Shown in pieces: positions 46,103 through 57,114 of a stretch of DNA of 64,000 nucleotides (its first letter is position 1; each line of letters opens with the position of its first letter). The translations under genes were made by a program, and so were the position numbers. This DNA is from Aphis gossypii (lineage: Eukaryota > Arthropoda > Insecta > Hemiptera > Aphididae): positions 59,000,351 to 59,064,350 of the forward strand of contig NC_065533.1 of the NCBI RefSeq assembly GCF_020184175.1, in the 5' to 3' direction. The notes under the pieces were generated by a model, which worked only from the letters and a program-made list of their open reading frames with translations, ran no database searches and was not told where the DNA came from.

Positions 46103-49100
46103 ATTAAATGAGTTTAGATATTTTTTTTAATCTCTTTTCAGTATTTTTTTTAGCTTCAACGTCTTTATTTTTTTGTTTACATGCAAAAATCATTCTTGTT
46201 GTCAAATAAAACTTAGTAATATGTTTAGACAGTTGAAATTTATGTTCATCACAGCCAACTTTTGGATAGCCATGATTCTTAATTTCATCTAAAACTAAAA
46301 AACAAATTAACTTATTAATATCATATCAGCATTTATTAACATATTTAATTTTAACACTTTCAACGCCGATGACGCGTATATGTATATATGTGTATATATG
46401 CATGGGCGCCCATTGGGAGGGGCAAGATGGGGCACTTGCCCCCCCTGGACAAAAAATATTTAAAACTTGTAGCTCAATAAATATTACCATAATATTATTA
46501 TTATCTTTATTACCTTACATTTGAGAATTTTTTTATTTTGACCCCCCCCTAAAATGTTTTTTATGGGCGCCCATGTGTACGCGTATACGTTTGTATTCGC
46601 CATAATTTATTCGATTTTATTTTAATAAACTCTGAAATGTACATAGTCTGTAGACAATAAACTCTAAATTTAAATCTATAAATTGGTTTGAGTTTTCGTT
46701 ATTTTTAGATACTGATAATCGTTGTTTTTGACGGTCTTCCCAGAACAATGTATAGTGTATAATATACATTATTAATAACTTAATATTTCATATTATGAAC
46801 GTATTCAGAGTGTATATTAGATAATAGATATATTATGAATTTTTCTACTAATATTATCATTTACAAATTTTAACAACTGTTGTCTGTTGTAACATACTGT
46901 ATCATGTAAACGCGTCAAGCGATAAACAACGCAGCGTCGTGGTATAATTGTCGAAATCATGAGCGGTGTTGTAAGTGTTAAATTAAATTTTTTACCTTCA
47001 AATAAAATTAGTTGTTGAAAGTTATCTTTCTCCAGTATTTTAACAATTGCCTGTTCATAAGTATATATTAAGTTAAGTAAAATATCTGATGGTATAAATA
47101 AGTTGCCTCGACTCCTTTGTAAGGTAAAGCAATCATGATCTTCAAAATCTTCACATTTGATTAATGTTTTAAAACACTCTTCACAGGATTTTGCAATTGA
47201 AAATTTCCGTGCCTGTCTGACAACATATCCCACAAAATAGGTAAGAGCAGAAGAATCAATGTTATTTGACATATTATTATCAACACATGGTTGTTCAAAA
47301 TATGTGTGATCAGTTAATTCACTAAAATCTCCAGCATCTAATAGTTCGTCCAATTTATTTTCAAATTTTAATTTTTCAGTCAGCTCGGTATTAGGTTTTA
47401 TATATATAAGAGAGTTCAGTATTTCTCCACCAGAAACGTTACTACCTCTTGGTGGTTTAACTAATGAGTAAAATGACAGCAGCCTAAACACTTGAATAAA
47501 ATGAAGTGGATCAGGATGCTGATTTGATCCACATGCATTACGTAAGTTTCCAAAGAGATGCTGAAATATTATATTTAATGTTTATACATCTTTTAAATAA
47601 ATATTGACAATTTTACCTCCAGTGCATCTTGGTTGATTCGCCTTGTCATTAAATATTTATAACCAACTTCATCACAAATATGTTTAACAAGTTCAAGTGT
47701 ACCTTTTAATGTGACAACAAGCCCCTTGTATGTTTGAATTGTCAAAAAATCATTTGGATTTGTTATAAGCTTTTTCCAATTGTATAAATATTCCAAGAAT
47801 TCTTGTACTACCTATAATCAGTAAAATTTTAAGTTAGGTAATCATATAAGTTGATACAATTACAACTTTTTGTCCATGCGATTCTTTGTCAGATGTTATA
47901 GAAGTATGTGCAGTTCTGGAGTTCATAATATCAATTAACAAATTAATTTTTCTAATAAATTTAATAGTGGGAAGACATCCTTTAAAATCTTCTAAACCTC
48001 GTTTGTGTAATTCTTCCAAAGCATCCGCCACTGTGCCACTAAAAAACTAAATATCAAGAAAACTTATTAAAATATGTTTTTAAGTTGAAAACATTAGTCT
48101 CACAGTCATTGCCATTTTTACATTCATTTTTTGAAACTGATGAGGGTATATATGATTTTTATTTATTTTGTAACACAATTTAATATGATTTTTTTCATCA
48201 AATTCGACCAACAATTTCCAATATTTAAAATCAACAATACCGTCTGGTGTCTAAATAAAAATTAGGTTTTAGTTAATTCACAAATTAAAAATAAATAAAT
48301 TTTACCATTAAAATTTTTTGTTTTAATACACGAGACCAAGTAGTTTTTATTAAGTGAGGGAAATCCGAGGCAAACCAAAGACATCTATTCTGGTCAATAG
48401 GATGCTCACACCTTACATTATCCTCGTCAATGCCGAATAATTTCCACATTCCACGATTCCATGACCCACCATCAGTTACAACTATATGCACATACAGACC
48501 AGATTTTTCTAATAAAAGAATAGCCTCTAAAACCAGTTTTTGTAATATTTCAGCTGTAGCGGCTCCTTTACTCAGAAAAGCCCCTATTGATTGTACTCAT
48601 GGGCCACGAAAAGGCTGAAACATAAATACTAGTGCATGATCACCCATTTGATTTATTTGTTTTACTGGAGTGTATAAACCAAGATCAACAAGTCCATCCA
48701 CTTTCAATGTTGATTTGTTGAAAGAAACAGCTGATGATAGTGCCATTTCATCTAAAAGCAATGCACCTAAACAAAAAAACACATTTTATACTTCATATAT
48801 AAATATTTAAAAACTATATTTACCATGTCGTTCATTCACATCTAAAAGCTTAACTTTTTCTTCTAAAATTTCAAATACATTTTCTTGAAATCCGTATGCT
48901 GGTTTTAAATTTTTAATATAATTTTGTAAAGTTGTCTGGGAAGGTAATGGTAAAATATTATCTCGACACATTTTTCTGTATAAGGCTAGTCCTTTAATTT
49001 TCATTAAAATACATTGATAGATGTATTCATTTGAATATCTCATGCCAAAGGGAGACTTTATTGAACATTTCTTAAAACAAGCTTTGACAATTTCTTGTTG

Positions 49101-50615
49101 TGTTACAGGTAAATTTTCAATAGATTTGTTTAATTTTTTTGAATTACATTCTTTAAATTTGTTCATTAAATGATTTACTTGCGTTTTCAAAGTAGTAACC
49201 TAATAATCAAAATAGTTAAATATTATTATAACCAATAATTTGTTATATTCAGGTACAACCCTTAATAGAAAAAAATACCTTTTTAGACAGATTTCTATTT
49301 AGTTTAAAGGTATATCTATTTTGTAAAGTTTTTTTTGGTGACCTTTTATTAATATTATTTTTAAAAAAACGACAATTTGTACAAGTTATCTGTTTCCCTT
49401 TTATATAACTCATACATTTAGATGATCTATACATATGATTTTGATGTTCAACACCTGGACATGTATTTAATTGATCTACTTCAATTAATAGCTGTTCGAC
49501 ATCATTTATACTAGTTACCTCCTTTCCAATTTGAATTGCCTTACCTAAAAAAAATACCTAAAAACCAAGTAACAATAATAGTTTATTAATTAATGTTATT
49601 AATTTTTATTGAAAATATTAGCCACTATTTATTATTATTGACAAGGTGTATAAATATGAGTAAACTCATTTAAGGAATATAAAAACATAATAAATTAATA
49701 ATATATTTATTTACCTGAGGGATAGTTGAAGTAAAGCGAACAATTTTATCAGTGTACAAATGTTCTATATGGGAATAAATAGTTGTATCAATGTCATAAT
49801 GAATGCCCCACATTGTACCTGGTAATTTAACATTCTTCGCATCTCTATTGATGTCAAAACCTATATTTTTAGGAGAAATAATAGGGAAAAGCGAAGAAGA
49901 ATTGTCATGCAATAGTGTATCTGTAAGTGCTATAATATTTACAGTGTTTAGTATTTTTACAAGCAATGCAATAATTGTGGTTGTTAATGTATTACTTTGT
50001 GAAGTATTGTCAGGCGAAAGCAATAAGCATTTGTTATATGTATTCTTTGCAGCTCTATTTAAGATACAGAAACAATTAAATAATAATATTAAATACCTAC
50101 CTACCTACCTACAAATAATACTTACATTTTTTGAACTTTTTTGGGTAAAACATTTCTTACCGTTGGTGCTTTACGTTTGGTAATAGTTTTTGTCAAATAT
50201 TTAGGTAGATTAGGAAATATACTAGGTACAGCTGTAGACATTAATATAGGTCTCTCTCTTTCTAATAATGATTTTATCCCATCAGGTCCAGTAAGATCAA
50301 AATGTCTTATAACCAATATTGGTAAAAAATGTCGTTCACACACTCTATCAGTATGACTTAAAGGACGGTCTGCTCTAGGAATACATTTACTCCATTCATC
50401 AAATAAAATCTATACATTTTAATTAACATGTGGAGTTTAATATTATACTACTTAGTACTTTTACCTAATATATGTATTTATATATTTACATCATTTTTAG
50501 GAGTTGTAAACAGTGATGGATACTTAACATTAGGAGTTAAAGCTGTATGTTCCTTCCTATGTTTTTTATTCCCAACATCACAACCAGGAACAAAACATTT
50601 GCTGTTTTTACTCAT
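46103..50615 (-). pseudogene. P-element/THAP9-type transposase, eleven exons, one nonsense codon
   Basis: Exons, from the start: 50490-50615, 50126-50409, 49715-50054, 49279-49557, 48824-49199, 48306-48766, about 48104-48250, 47865-48051, 47617-47813, 46848-47560 and 46103-46294; the phases I could check agree. Exons 1-2 form a THAP finger (KCFVPGCDVG ... W ... RVCERHF ... VPSIFPNLPKY). Later come LLLDEMALSS (catalytic Asp, exon 6), VVTDGGSWNRGMW (Asp), the GTP-binding-type region HPIDQNRCLWFASDFPHLIK, and INQDALE/HLFGNLRNACGS (catalytic Glu, exons 9-10). The last exon is Lys-rich (VGCDEHKFQLSKHITKFY). The only lesion seen is TGA at 48597-48599 in FRGP(stop)VQSIGAFLS, where the family has Trp. 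The last splice donor (about 46848) is my choice to keep frame. Cut-and-paste DNA transposase acting in the nucleus. Confidence 0.92.
46401..46575. mobile_element. Small MITE inside the last intron of the P transposase
   Basis: CATGGGCGCCCATTGGGAGG on the left and TTTTATGGGCGCCCATG on the right share inverted ends CATGGGCGCCCA; inside each end lie C/G runs (CTTGCCCCCCCTGG; GACCCCCCCCTAAAAT). Length 175 bp, no ORF, 8-bp flanks not identical. Confidence 0.6.
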
Positions 50616-50974
50616 TTTATAAAAATATATTAAGACGTTGACAGCCGTTAATAATAAATAATAATACAGTAGTCAGTAATACACATTACAAATTGACAAT
50701 TGTCAGTATGACATAGGTACTAATTCATATATAAGTTATAATATCATTAATTATTATGTTAATCGCCGGTATGCAATTTTGCAATGTAAAATATAACCAC
50801 CTTGGATCTGCCGCCCGGCTCGCCGGTGCCCGGTCAGCTGTTGATAAAAACAGGACACCTATTGAAAACAGCGCACTCTGCCGAGATTATCATCTGTAGT
50901 AAATACAACGTACCCCTCTAACAAGGTGGGAGGGTGTTAGCTGGTCCACCGTATATATCCACCTTGTGTCAATC

Positions 50975-52690
50975 TTAGCACTACACTGGGTGTTTTTCGA
51001 TCTTCCTCTCATATTATCTGTTTTGGTTATCTTATTGAAACCACTATGATGGCATACATAGATCTTTCTAGTAAATATTAGGAACAACTATTACTAAAAA
51101 GTTTTTTTGAAAAAAATTTATTTTTATATTGAAATAAAATGTTACGATATGCACTAGGTATTGAACTATTATTGCAAACAATATCTATTTTCTAATTATT
51201 TAATATTACCTAGGTATATAAGTATTAAAATTAAATTTAAAAAGGTGGGAATGTAGGTATAACCTAGACGTACTCCCATTGGATGGTGTAAAGGGGTCAC
51301 ATGTCACCTCCCTAGACAAATGTGAAATAATAGTTATTTTTTTAACTGTAAATAATAAAATTTTTTATCGATGATATTATACAACATTACATTATATTAT
51401 TATAACATAGGTACATCATTTATGATTTGTCTATGTTGTATATCTATTTTCTGTTATTAATAAAAACAATTTTGTTGGTACTTAGTTTTTCTTTGTGATA
51501 TTGTTACCCCCTGTGTTTTAATTGATGGGCAGTGGGGACCCTTGGGTACCACTGTGTTGTATAGTAGATGTGTAGTTGGTCACCAAAAGTCAATAAATGT
51601 GTTGAATTTTAATTCAATTGTTTTTTATAGTACTATTTTGTACTTATTCAAAAAAACAATTCTAAGCTGAGATTTACATCAAGTATATGTCATGAAATAT
51701 TTTTTGATATTGCCATTAAAGTACCCATAAAGTTGGTTGGTTTAATTTTTGCAGAAAACATACATTACCTAATTATTATATAATTTATATTTTGTTATTA
51801 ATTATATACGGCAATACCACTTTGGTTATACAGTAAAGTAGTATTGCCTTAAAAGTGTAAATAGGTTTATAGTATGAATACCTAGGTTTTATATCTTAAA
51901 ATGATTCATATATTTTTAAAATGTAATTGTGTATAGTAAAATGTATAGTAGCCAGTAGGTATATGTAAAAGTTATAATTCAACATGAATATTTTTTTTTT
52001 TGAATTATATCAAAAAACAACACATCATTGTAAAACTAATACATTCATTGCTCCACTCAGAATTTAAATTTATAAAAATAATTATAATATATTATAAGAA
52101 AGTATTACACTTTTCCAATACTATTTGAACCAGCTAAAATATAATATAGTACCTATAATAACACAGATTATATAAAATATAATATTTCATAATTTCATTT
52201 AATCTGTGGTAATAACAACTGACAAGTACCTTCATATTATTGTACTAAAAAAAAGTTCTATACTCTTAATATATATTATGTACCTACCTAATAAGTCATA
52301 ATATATTTGATTTGAAGAGTTAGGTTGATATTTGGAAATTTATCAGCAATAATTAATGTATCTCGATATTTAAATATTAAGCCATTTGATGTTAAGCTAA
52401 TAATATTCTACAAAAACTAAGTATTCAACAGCAGCTGTTAATTTTTAAATTTTTATAAATATTTATTTTTGTTTTGAACATCAAAATGAAGATACCTGCA
52501 TTCAGTGTTATTATAGCTACATAAATGATTAGATGTATATTATTATTGCGTAGGTTGTCAGTAACATTATTAATTTACTATTTAGTAAATACGAAGTTAA
52601 CTTACCTACACACAAATTTTGAACATTCATTAAATGCTGATTTATTATTCATACACCAACTTGTATTCGTTTCATTGCTATACTCACTAA
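50975..52690. other. AT-rich spacer
   Basis: No gene supported. Short GC-richer patches (51260-51330, 51505-51555) contain no ORF. A repeat tag lies near 52019. The 64-residue reading frame at 52525-52719 has no recognisable feature and crosses into a hAT element. Confidence 0.4.
52016..52072 (+). repeat. Repeat end tag (CATCATTGTAAAA ... CACTCAGAAT)
   Basis: AACACATCATTGTAAAACTA followed by ATACATTCATTGCTCCACTC matches, with few differences, the tag that ends the ~540-bp repeat array at 12.1 kb, so it is another truncated copy of that family. Confidence 0.65.
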
Positions 52691-53438
52691 CAGGGGCGGC
52701 TCGTCAGGGGAGACTTTGAGACTGAGTCTCCCCCTTAAAAAAACCCAGTTACTTGTAAATAATAATTATTTAAAATAATAATGCATAAAAATATTTTTAT
52801 TTGAATTGAAAATATAATATTATATAATTTATATCGTTTTCTTTGTTTATTATTATAAATTGAAAGCCACCAAGTCTAAAACCTATAAATAGTTATTTTA
52901 ATAGAAATGCTATTTTAGTTTTATCGACGACGGTGACGGTCGCCGTTACAGTGAAACTGCCGCCCGACAGTCTCAATCATAACATGTAAAATGGTACGGC
53001 CGGTTTGATGGAGGGCCGGAGGGGGCAGGGAGAATAAGCTGCGTATTATAGACTCTATTGAGACTGGGTTCACGATAATAATTGCCGTACCGCGCGCCGT
53101 TCTTAGTCGCTGTCATAATTTAATGCATTTTTATGATTTAATAACTATAACACGTTTACTACAGGGTTTTATACTATCTTCTATTTGATATTTGTTATAT
53201 TTCTAATTATTTTAAAAATGCAAAAATACAATATAATAGACATATTATTAACTAGTGGTTTTAATACTTTAACTTACGAACAAAAAAATCAAATTAAACT
53301 TAAAAATATTAACTAAATATGTAATACTATAATATTATTAGATTTTCAATAACAGGGTTTTTCTTGTTCGTTGTTGTACGTAGTTAATGTTAAATAATTT
53401 TAAGTCTCCCCAGAATATTAACTCACGAGCCGCTACTG
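52691..53438 (+). mobile_element. Non-autonomous hAT element with perfect 8-bp target duplication
   Basis: Left end CAGGGGCGGCTCGTCAGGGG and right end (complement) CAGTAGCGGCTCGTGAGTTA; GGGGAGACTT lies inside both ends. The identical 8-mer CTCACTAA flanks it at 52683-52690 and 53439-53446. Inside, a CG-rich stretch (52920-53110) looks like a promoter, and ATG 53217 opens MQKYNIIDILLTSGFNTLTY ... EQKNQIKLKNIN, typical of the first residues of ZMYM1-like hAT transposases, then stops at 53315. It is therefore a deletion derivative keeping the 5' end of the parent gene. Confidence 0.93.
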
Positions 53439-53610
53439 CTCACTAATCCATCTAAAAATGTCTTGCTTAGAGAACAAATTTGAACGATAAACATTACTTT
53501 TACATTCAATCAATTTAAACATTTTATTGATGGAGTAATACACTATATAATTAATTAAAAATAATAATCAATAGGTGGTATATACTATCAATTGCACTAT
53601 CTATTGCAAT
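53439..53610. other. Short spacer between two hAT elements
   Basis: AT-rich, no gene. It ends at the CAGTGGCG start of the next hAT element. Confidence 0.5.
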
Positions 53611-56137
53611 CAGTGGCGTATTTAGGATTTTCTTGAGGGGGGGGGGGATATAGAAATTAGAAATAAATTTTCAAAGAAACCAGTCATGCAAGACTTTTTT
53701 TGCTAATCACTAATCAAGTATAGGTATTTTAAAAGACAATATTAATTAATAAATAGCATTTTAAGTTTAACATAATAATCTAATGAATAAAAAATATATT
53801 AATAGCTTAATAGGTATAGCTTTATAATAATCAACACAATAAAATAAATTTATAAAATATTTAGCTAATTAATAATTTGTTCTGTAAAAATGTAAAATAT
53901 CATATAATTATATTGATCATTGATATCTTTTATCTACATAGGTTTATATAACACATAGACACAATATGGCCATTAATTTGCAGTGATTTTACAAAACAAA
54001 CTCCAGTCTTCTATTTTTCAGAGACAATTCATCAATGACTTCATCTGGTGTAATCTTTGTTTCTGTATGGCATGCTAATAGAGCAATCCATTCAGTCTAG
54101 TCTATAATAACAATAAAATACACAATTTTATAAATATTTTCAATAATATATCATAATTTAAAATCTGCAAATTTACTTCATTCATACTATTCCTGAGATA
54201 AGTTTTAATTCTTTTTAAATTAGAGAATGATCGTTCAGGAGTTGTTGTCGACACTGGAAGCGTACAAAATATTTTTATCAATATATAAATGTTGGGATAA
54301 AATTCTTTATCACAAATTTCTAATGCCTGTAATCCTGAACTAAGAATGATATTATCTGTAATTAGTTTTGTTTTCCACATGTTGAATTCGGCTATGCTAT
54401 TGAATTTATCTACAACAGGTGAATATATGTTCACAAGCTTATTAAATTGTTCTCGGTCATTTATCTCTAATGGCAATGGCTGGGTTTTAAAAATGCAATC
54501 GAACCCTATAACAGTAAATATCAAATAATACAATTCTTTGGAAAATTAGTTATTTGTATAGCTATTCAGTATTTGTACTTATACTATAATTTATAATAAT
54601 ACAATGTCAATAGGGATTTGTTTTTAAAAATATAATATAAAATATGTAATAAGTAGTTTATACCTTCAAAAATACTTTTATGATTTATAAAACGCTCAGT
54701 AAGTTGTGATATAAAGTAATCAATATATGGTAAAAATACTGTTACACGATAGTATTGTTCGGTAGAATGATTTTGTAAATTTGGATTAGCTCTATGTGTT
54801 TGTTTAGAAGAAATTCTTTTCTCTAGCAATTCAATTCCAACATCATCTGCCATTTTCTGTAATATATTAATAAATATTTGGGGGGTATATTTATGATGTA
54901 GGTACATTATAAATATTATTTTAAATATTAAACAGTATATTAAAATGAAAGATTACTTTGACATTATTATAGATTATATTGAATTCTATTTCATTATTTT
55001 CCCTAATACATTTTAAAGTAGCTATTACATTTTCTACTATGCATATTGTCTTTTTCAAATCAATTTGAACTTTTTGCAACTGTTTACACAACGGAAGTCC
55101 ATAAGAAAATAATACCTAAAACAAAATTTAAAAATAACACAATATATGTACCTAAATGTATATAATATAGAAATTATCTTAACCTTTATAACATTCAAGG
55201 AAATCAAAAACTCTGAATCTTTTAACGCTTTCTGAAGCATTTCAGCATCTGTTGATTCTTTCCAGTCAGATATAATGTCTAACGCATTGAGAACAAATGA
55301 AAATAGTTCAGAAAAATCATTTACAGAATCATAACGTTGAATCCAACGAGTAGCACAAAGCCGTTTGAGTTAAAACAATAACACTTGTAGTAAAACACTT
55401 GGGGTGCATTATTTGAATTCTCAATGGTATTTAAAAGAACAGAATTTCTTTTAGGGGTATTGAAAAAATTATAAACTTTTTCGATCACCCCCAAACAATT
55501 TCTGATTGGTTTTATACCGCTAGCCGTTGAAACAGCTAAATTCAGCGAATGTGCTGCACAATGTACATATATAGCGTTGGGGTATTTAGATCTCACAATA
55601 GTCTGTACTCCTTTAAATCGACCAGCCATATTACTGGCCCCATCATATCCTTGGCCATATAAATAATTGCAATCAAGTCCACATCTGTTTAAGCCTACCA
55701 ACAAAAAAATTTAATTAAATAATATAAATAAATAAAGTGAATAAATAAATAAATCATAAATGTGTTATTTACAATTACCATTTAATATTGAGTTAGCCAA
55801 GTCATTACCAGTCAAGCTATCAATTTCAAAAAACTGTAAAAAGTTCTCATGCAACTTATTGTTTTCATCAATATATCGAACACATATACTGAGTTGCTCT
55901 TTAGTCGAGATGTCGGTTGTTTCATCAGCCAGAACAGAGAAACATTTAGATTTATTAATCACATTAACTAGTTTCCTTTGTAAAATTGTGTTACATGACT
56001 GAATTATTTCATTTTGTATAATTGGACTCGTATATTTATTACGTTTCCCTGAACCCTCAAGAACATTACGTAAAAATTCATCTCCTTTTGCTCGGTACTT
56101 GAGAATACCACGGAAATGGCCTTGCCTTGAATCATCT
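53611..56137 (-). pseudogene. hAT (ZMYM1-like) transposase gene, 5' end lost
   Basis: Left TIR candidate CAGTGGCGTATTTAGGATTT at 53611 with a G12 run. Minus-strand exons: from 56137 (QGHFRGILKYRAKGDEFLRN, then KCFSVLADETTDISTKEQLS near 55945, first catalytic Asp); 55693-55190 (YGQGYDGASNMAGRFKGVQ near 55645, IYVHCAAHSLNLAV near 55570, then CATRWIQRYDS); 55113-54960; about 54853-54663; about 54510-54180 (FYPNIYILIKIFCTLPVSTT and RSFSNLKRIKTYLRNSM, the hATC dimerisation domain); and 54101-53986 (RLTEWIALLACHTE to a stop). A frame change plus TAA near 55370 separates NNAP from LKRLCATRW. Upstream of 56137 the start exons are missing; another element begins at about 56178. Confidence 0.87.
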
Positions 56138-57114
56138 AAAAAATAGAAGTTAAAAGTTGTAAATAATAATAATTGAAGGGCGACATTCCAAAACGTGCTA
56201 TTGCCATTTTTTAAGAAATCGAGCTATACATGTAGTTTTACTGTAATCATCTGGAAGATTTCGATTTTTTACATATTATAACTCTAATTCAAATATTAAT
56301 GACAAAAATTTAACTCGAAAAAATTGAACTTAAGTCATAACGTACTATTGCCTCTTATTCACACAATCCAAAATGTGCTATTGACATAATGTACTTCAAA
56401 ACGTTCTATTACGTATGATCATCCATATAACAAAAGTATTAATTTTATACAAAACGTGCTAATACCAGTAATACCGTAATGTGTTACAATATTATTTTGA
56501 TTTGTTAACATACTTATTTTGTTGCTCATTGGTTACATATTAAAATATTAAATAACAGCTGTTTATATTTTGATATCACTTGAGACAACAGTTATATACA
56601 TAGAAAATATATAATAATATTATACCATCTGCAATCATGGTTGTAGCTGATTACTAACACGATCGTGCTACAACCTACCGTGCTTGAGACATGATAACAT
56701 TTTTAAATTCTTATAACAAGAAAAATTAAATTATCGTTTCTAAGTTCATATACCAGCATGTACAATATCATTTCTGTAATCAATTCAGTGTAATGTTTAA
56801 AATAGAATTCCGGTTTTGCGCCTGGCGGCCGACTGCGCATTCGTCATTATTAGTTACTACCATTACAATATTATTACAGTGTATTGACTATTGGCGTTGT
56901 TGCGATTTTGGTTGTTATGAAATTTTTATGGTTTATTAAATTCATTATAAATTAATTAATTCATTTCATTCATTAAAAATTATATAAATAAATACTTTGT
57001 ATATAATGAAGAGGACTAGAGCGCTGAAATTAGTGAACGCGGTTCGAAGTCAAAATTCTACATATTTCTGTGCTACAGTTAATGAAAGTGTAAGTAATTT
57101 TTATCGTATTTTAA

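Larger units (their letters stand above)
45876..50966 (-). mobile_element. Full-length P-element-like transposon
   Basis: Perfect 28-bp inverted ends (CAAGGTGGATATATACGGTG then GACCAGCT, 45876-45903 and 50939-50966). The flanks are the identical 8-mer TGTCAATC (45868-45875 and 50967-50974), the P-element target-duplication length. A subterminal inverted repeat is also present (AGAGCGCGCTGTTATCAATT at 45950; right counterpart 50853-50879), as P elements have. The 5,091-bp body holds one THAP/P transposase gene. Perfect ends and duplication indicate recent insertion. Confidence 0.97.

Noticed and set aside
48597..48599. Programmed readthrough at the TGA of the P transposase
   Set aside because: The family has Trp (TGG) here, one substitution away; no readthrough context is evident.
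45868..50974. The THAP gene as a domesticated host gene
   Set aside because: Perfect TIRs and target duplication plus a nonsense codon fit a transposon, not a conserved host gene.
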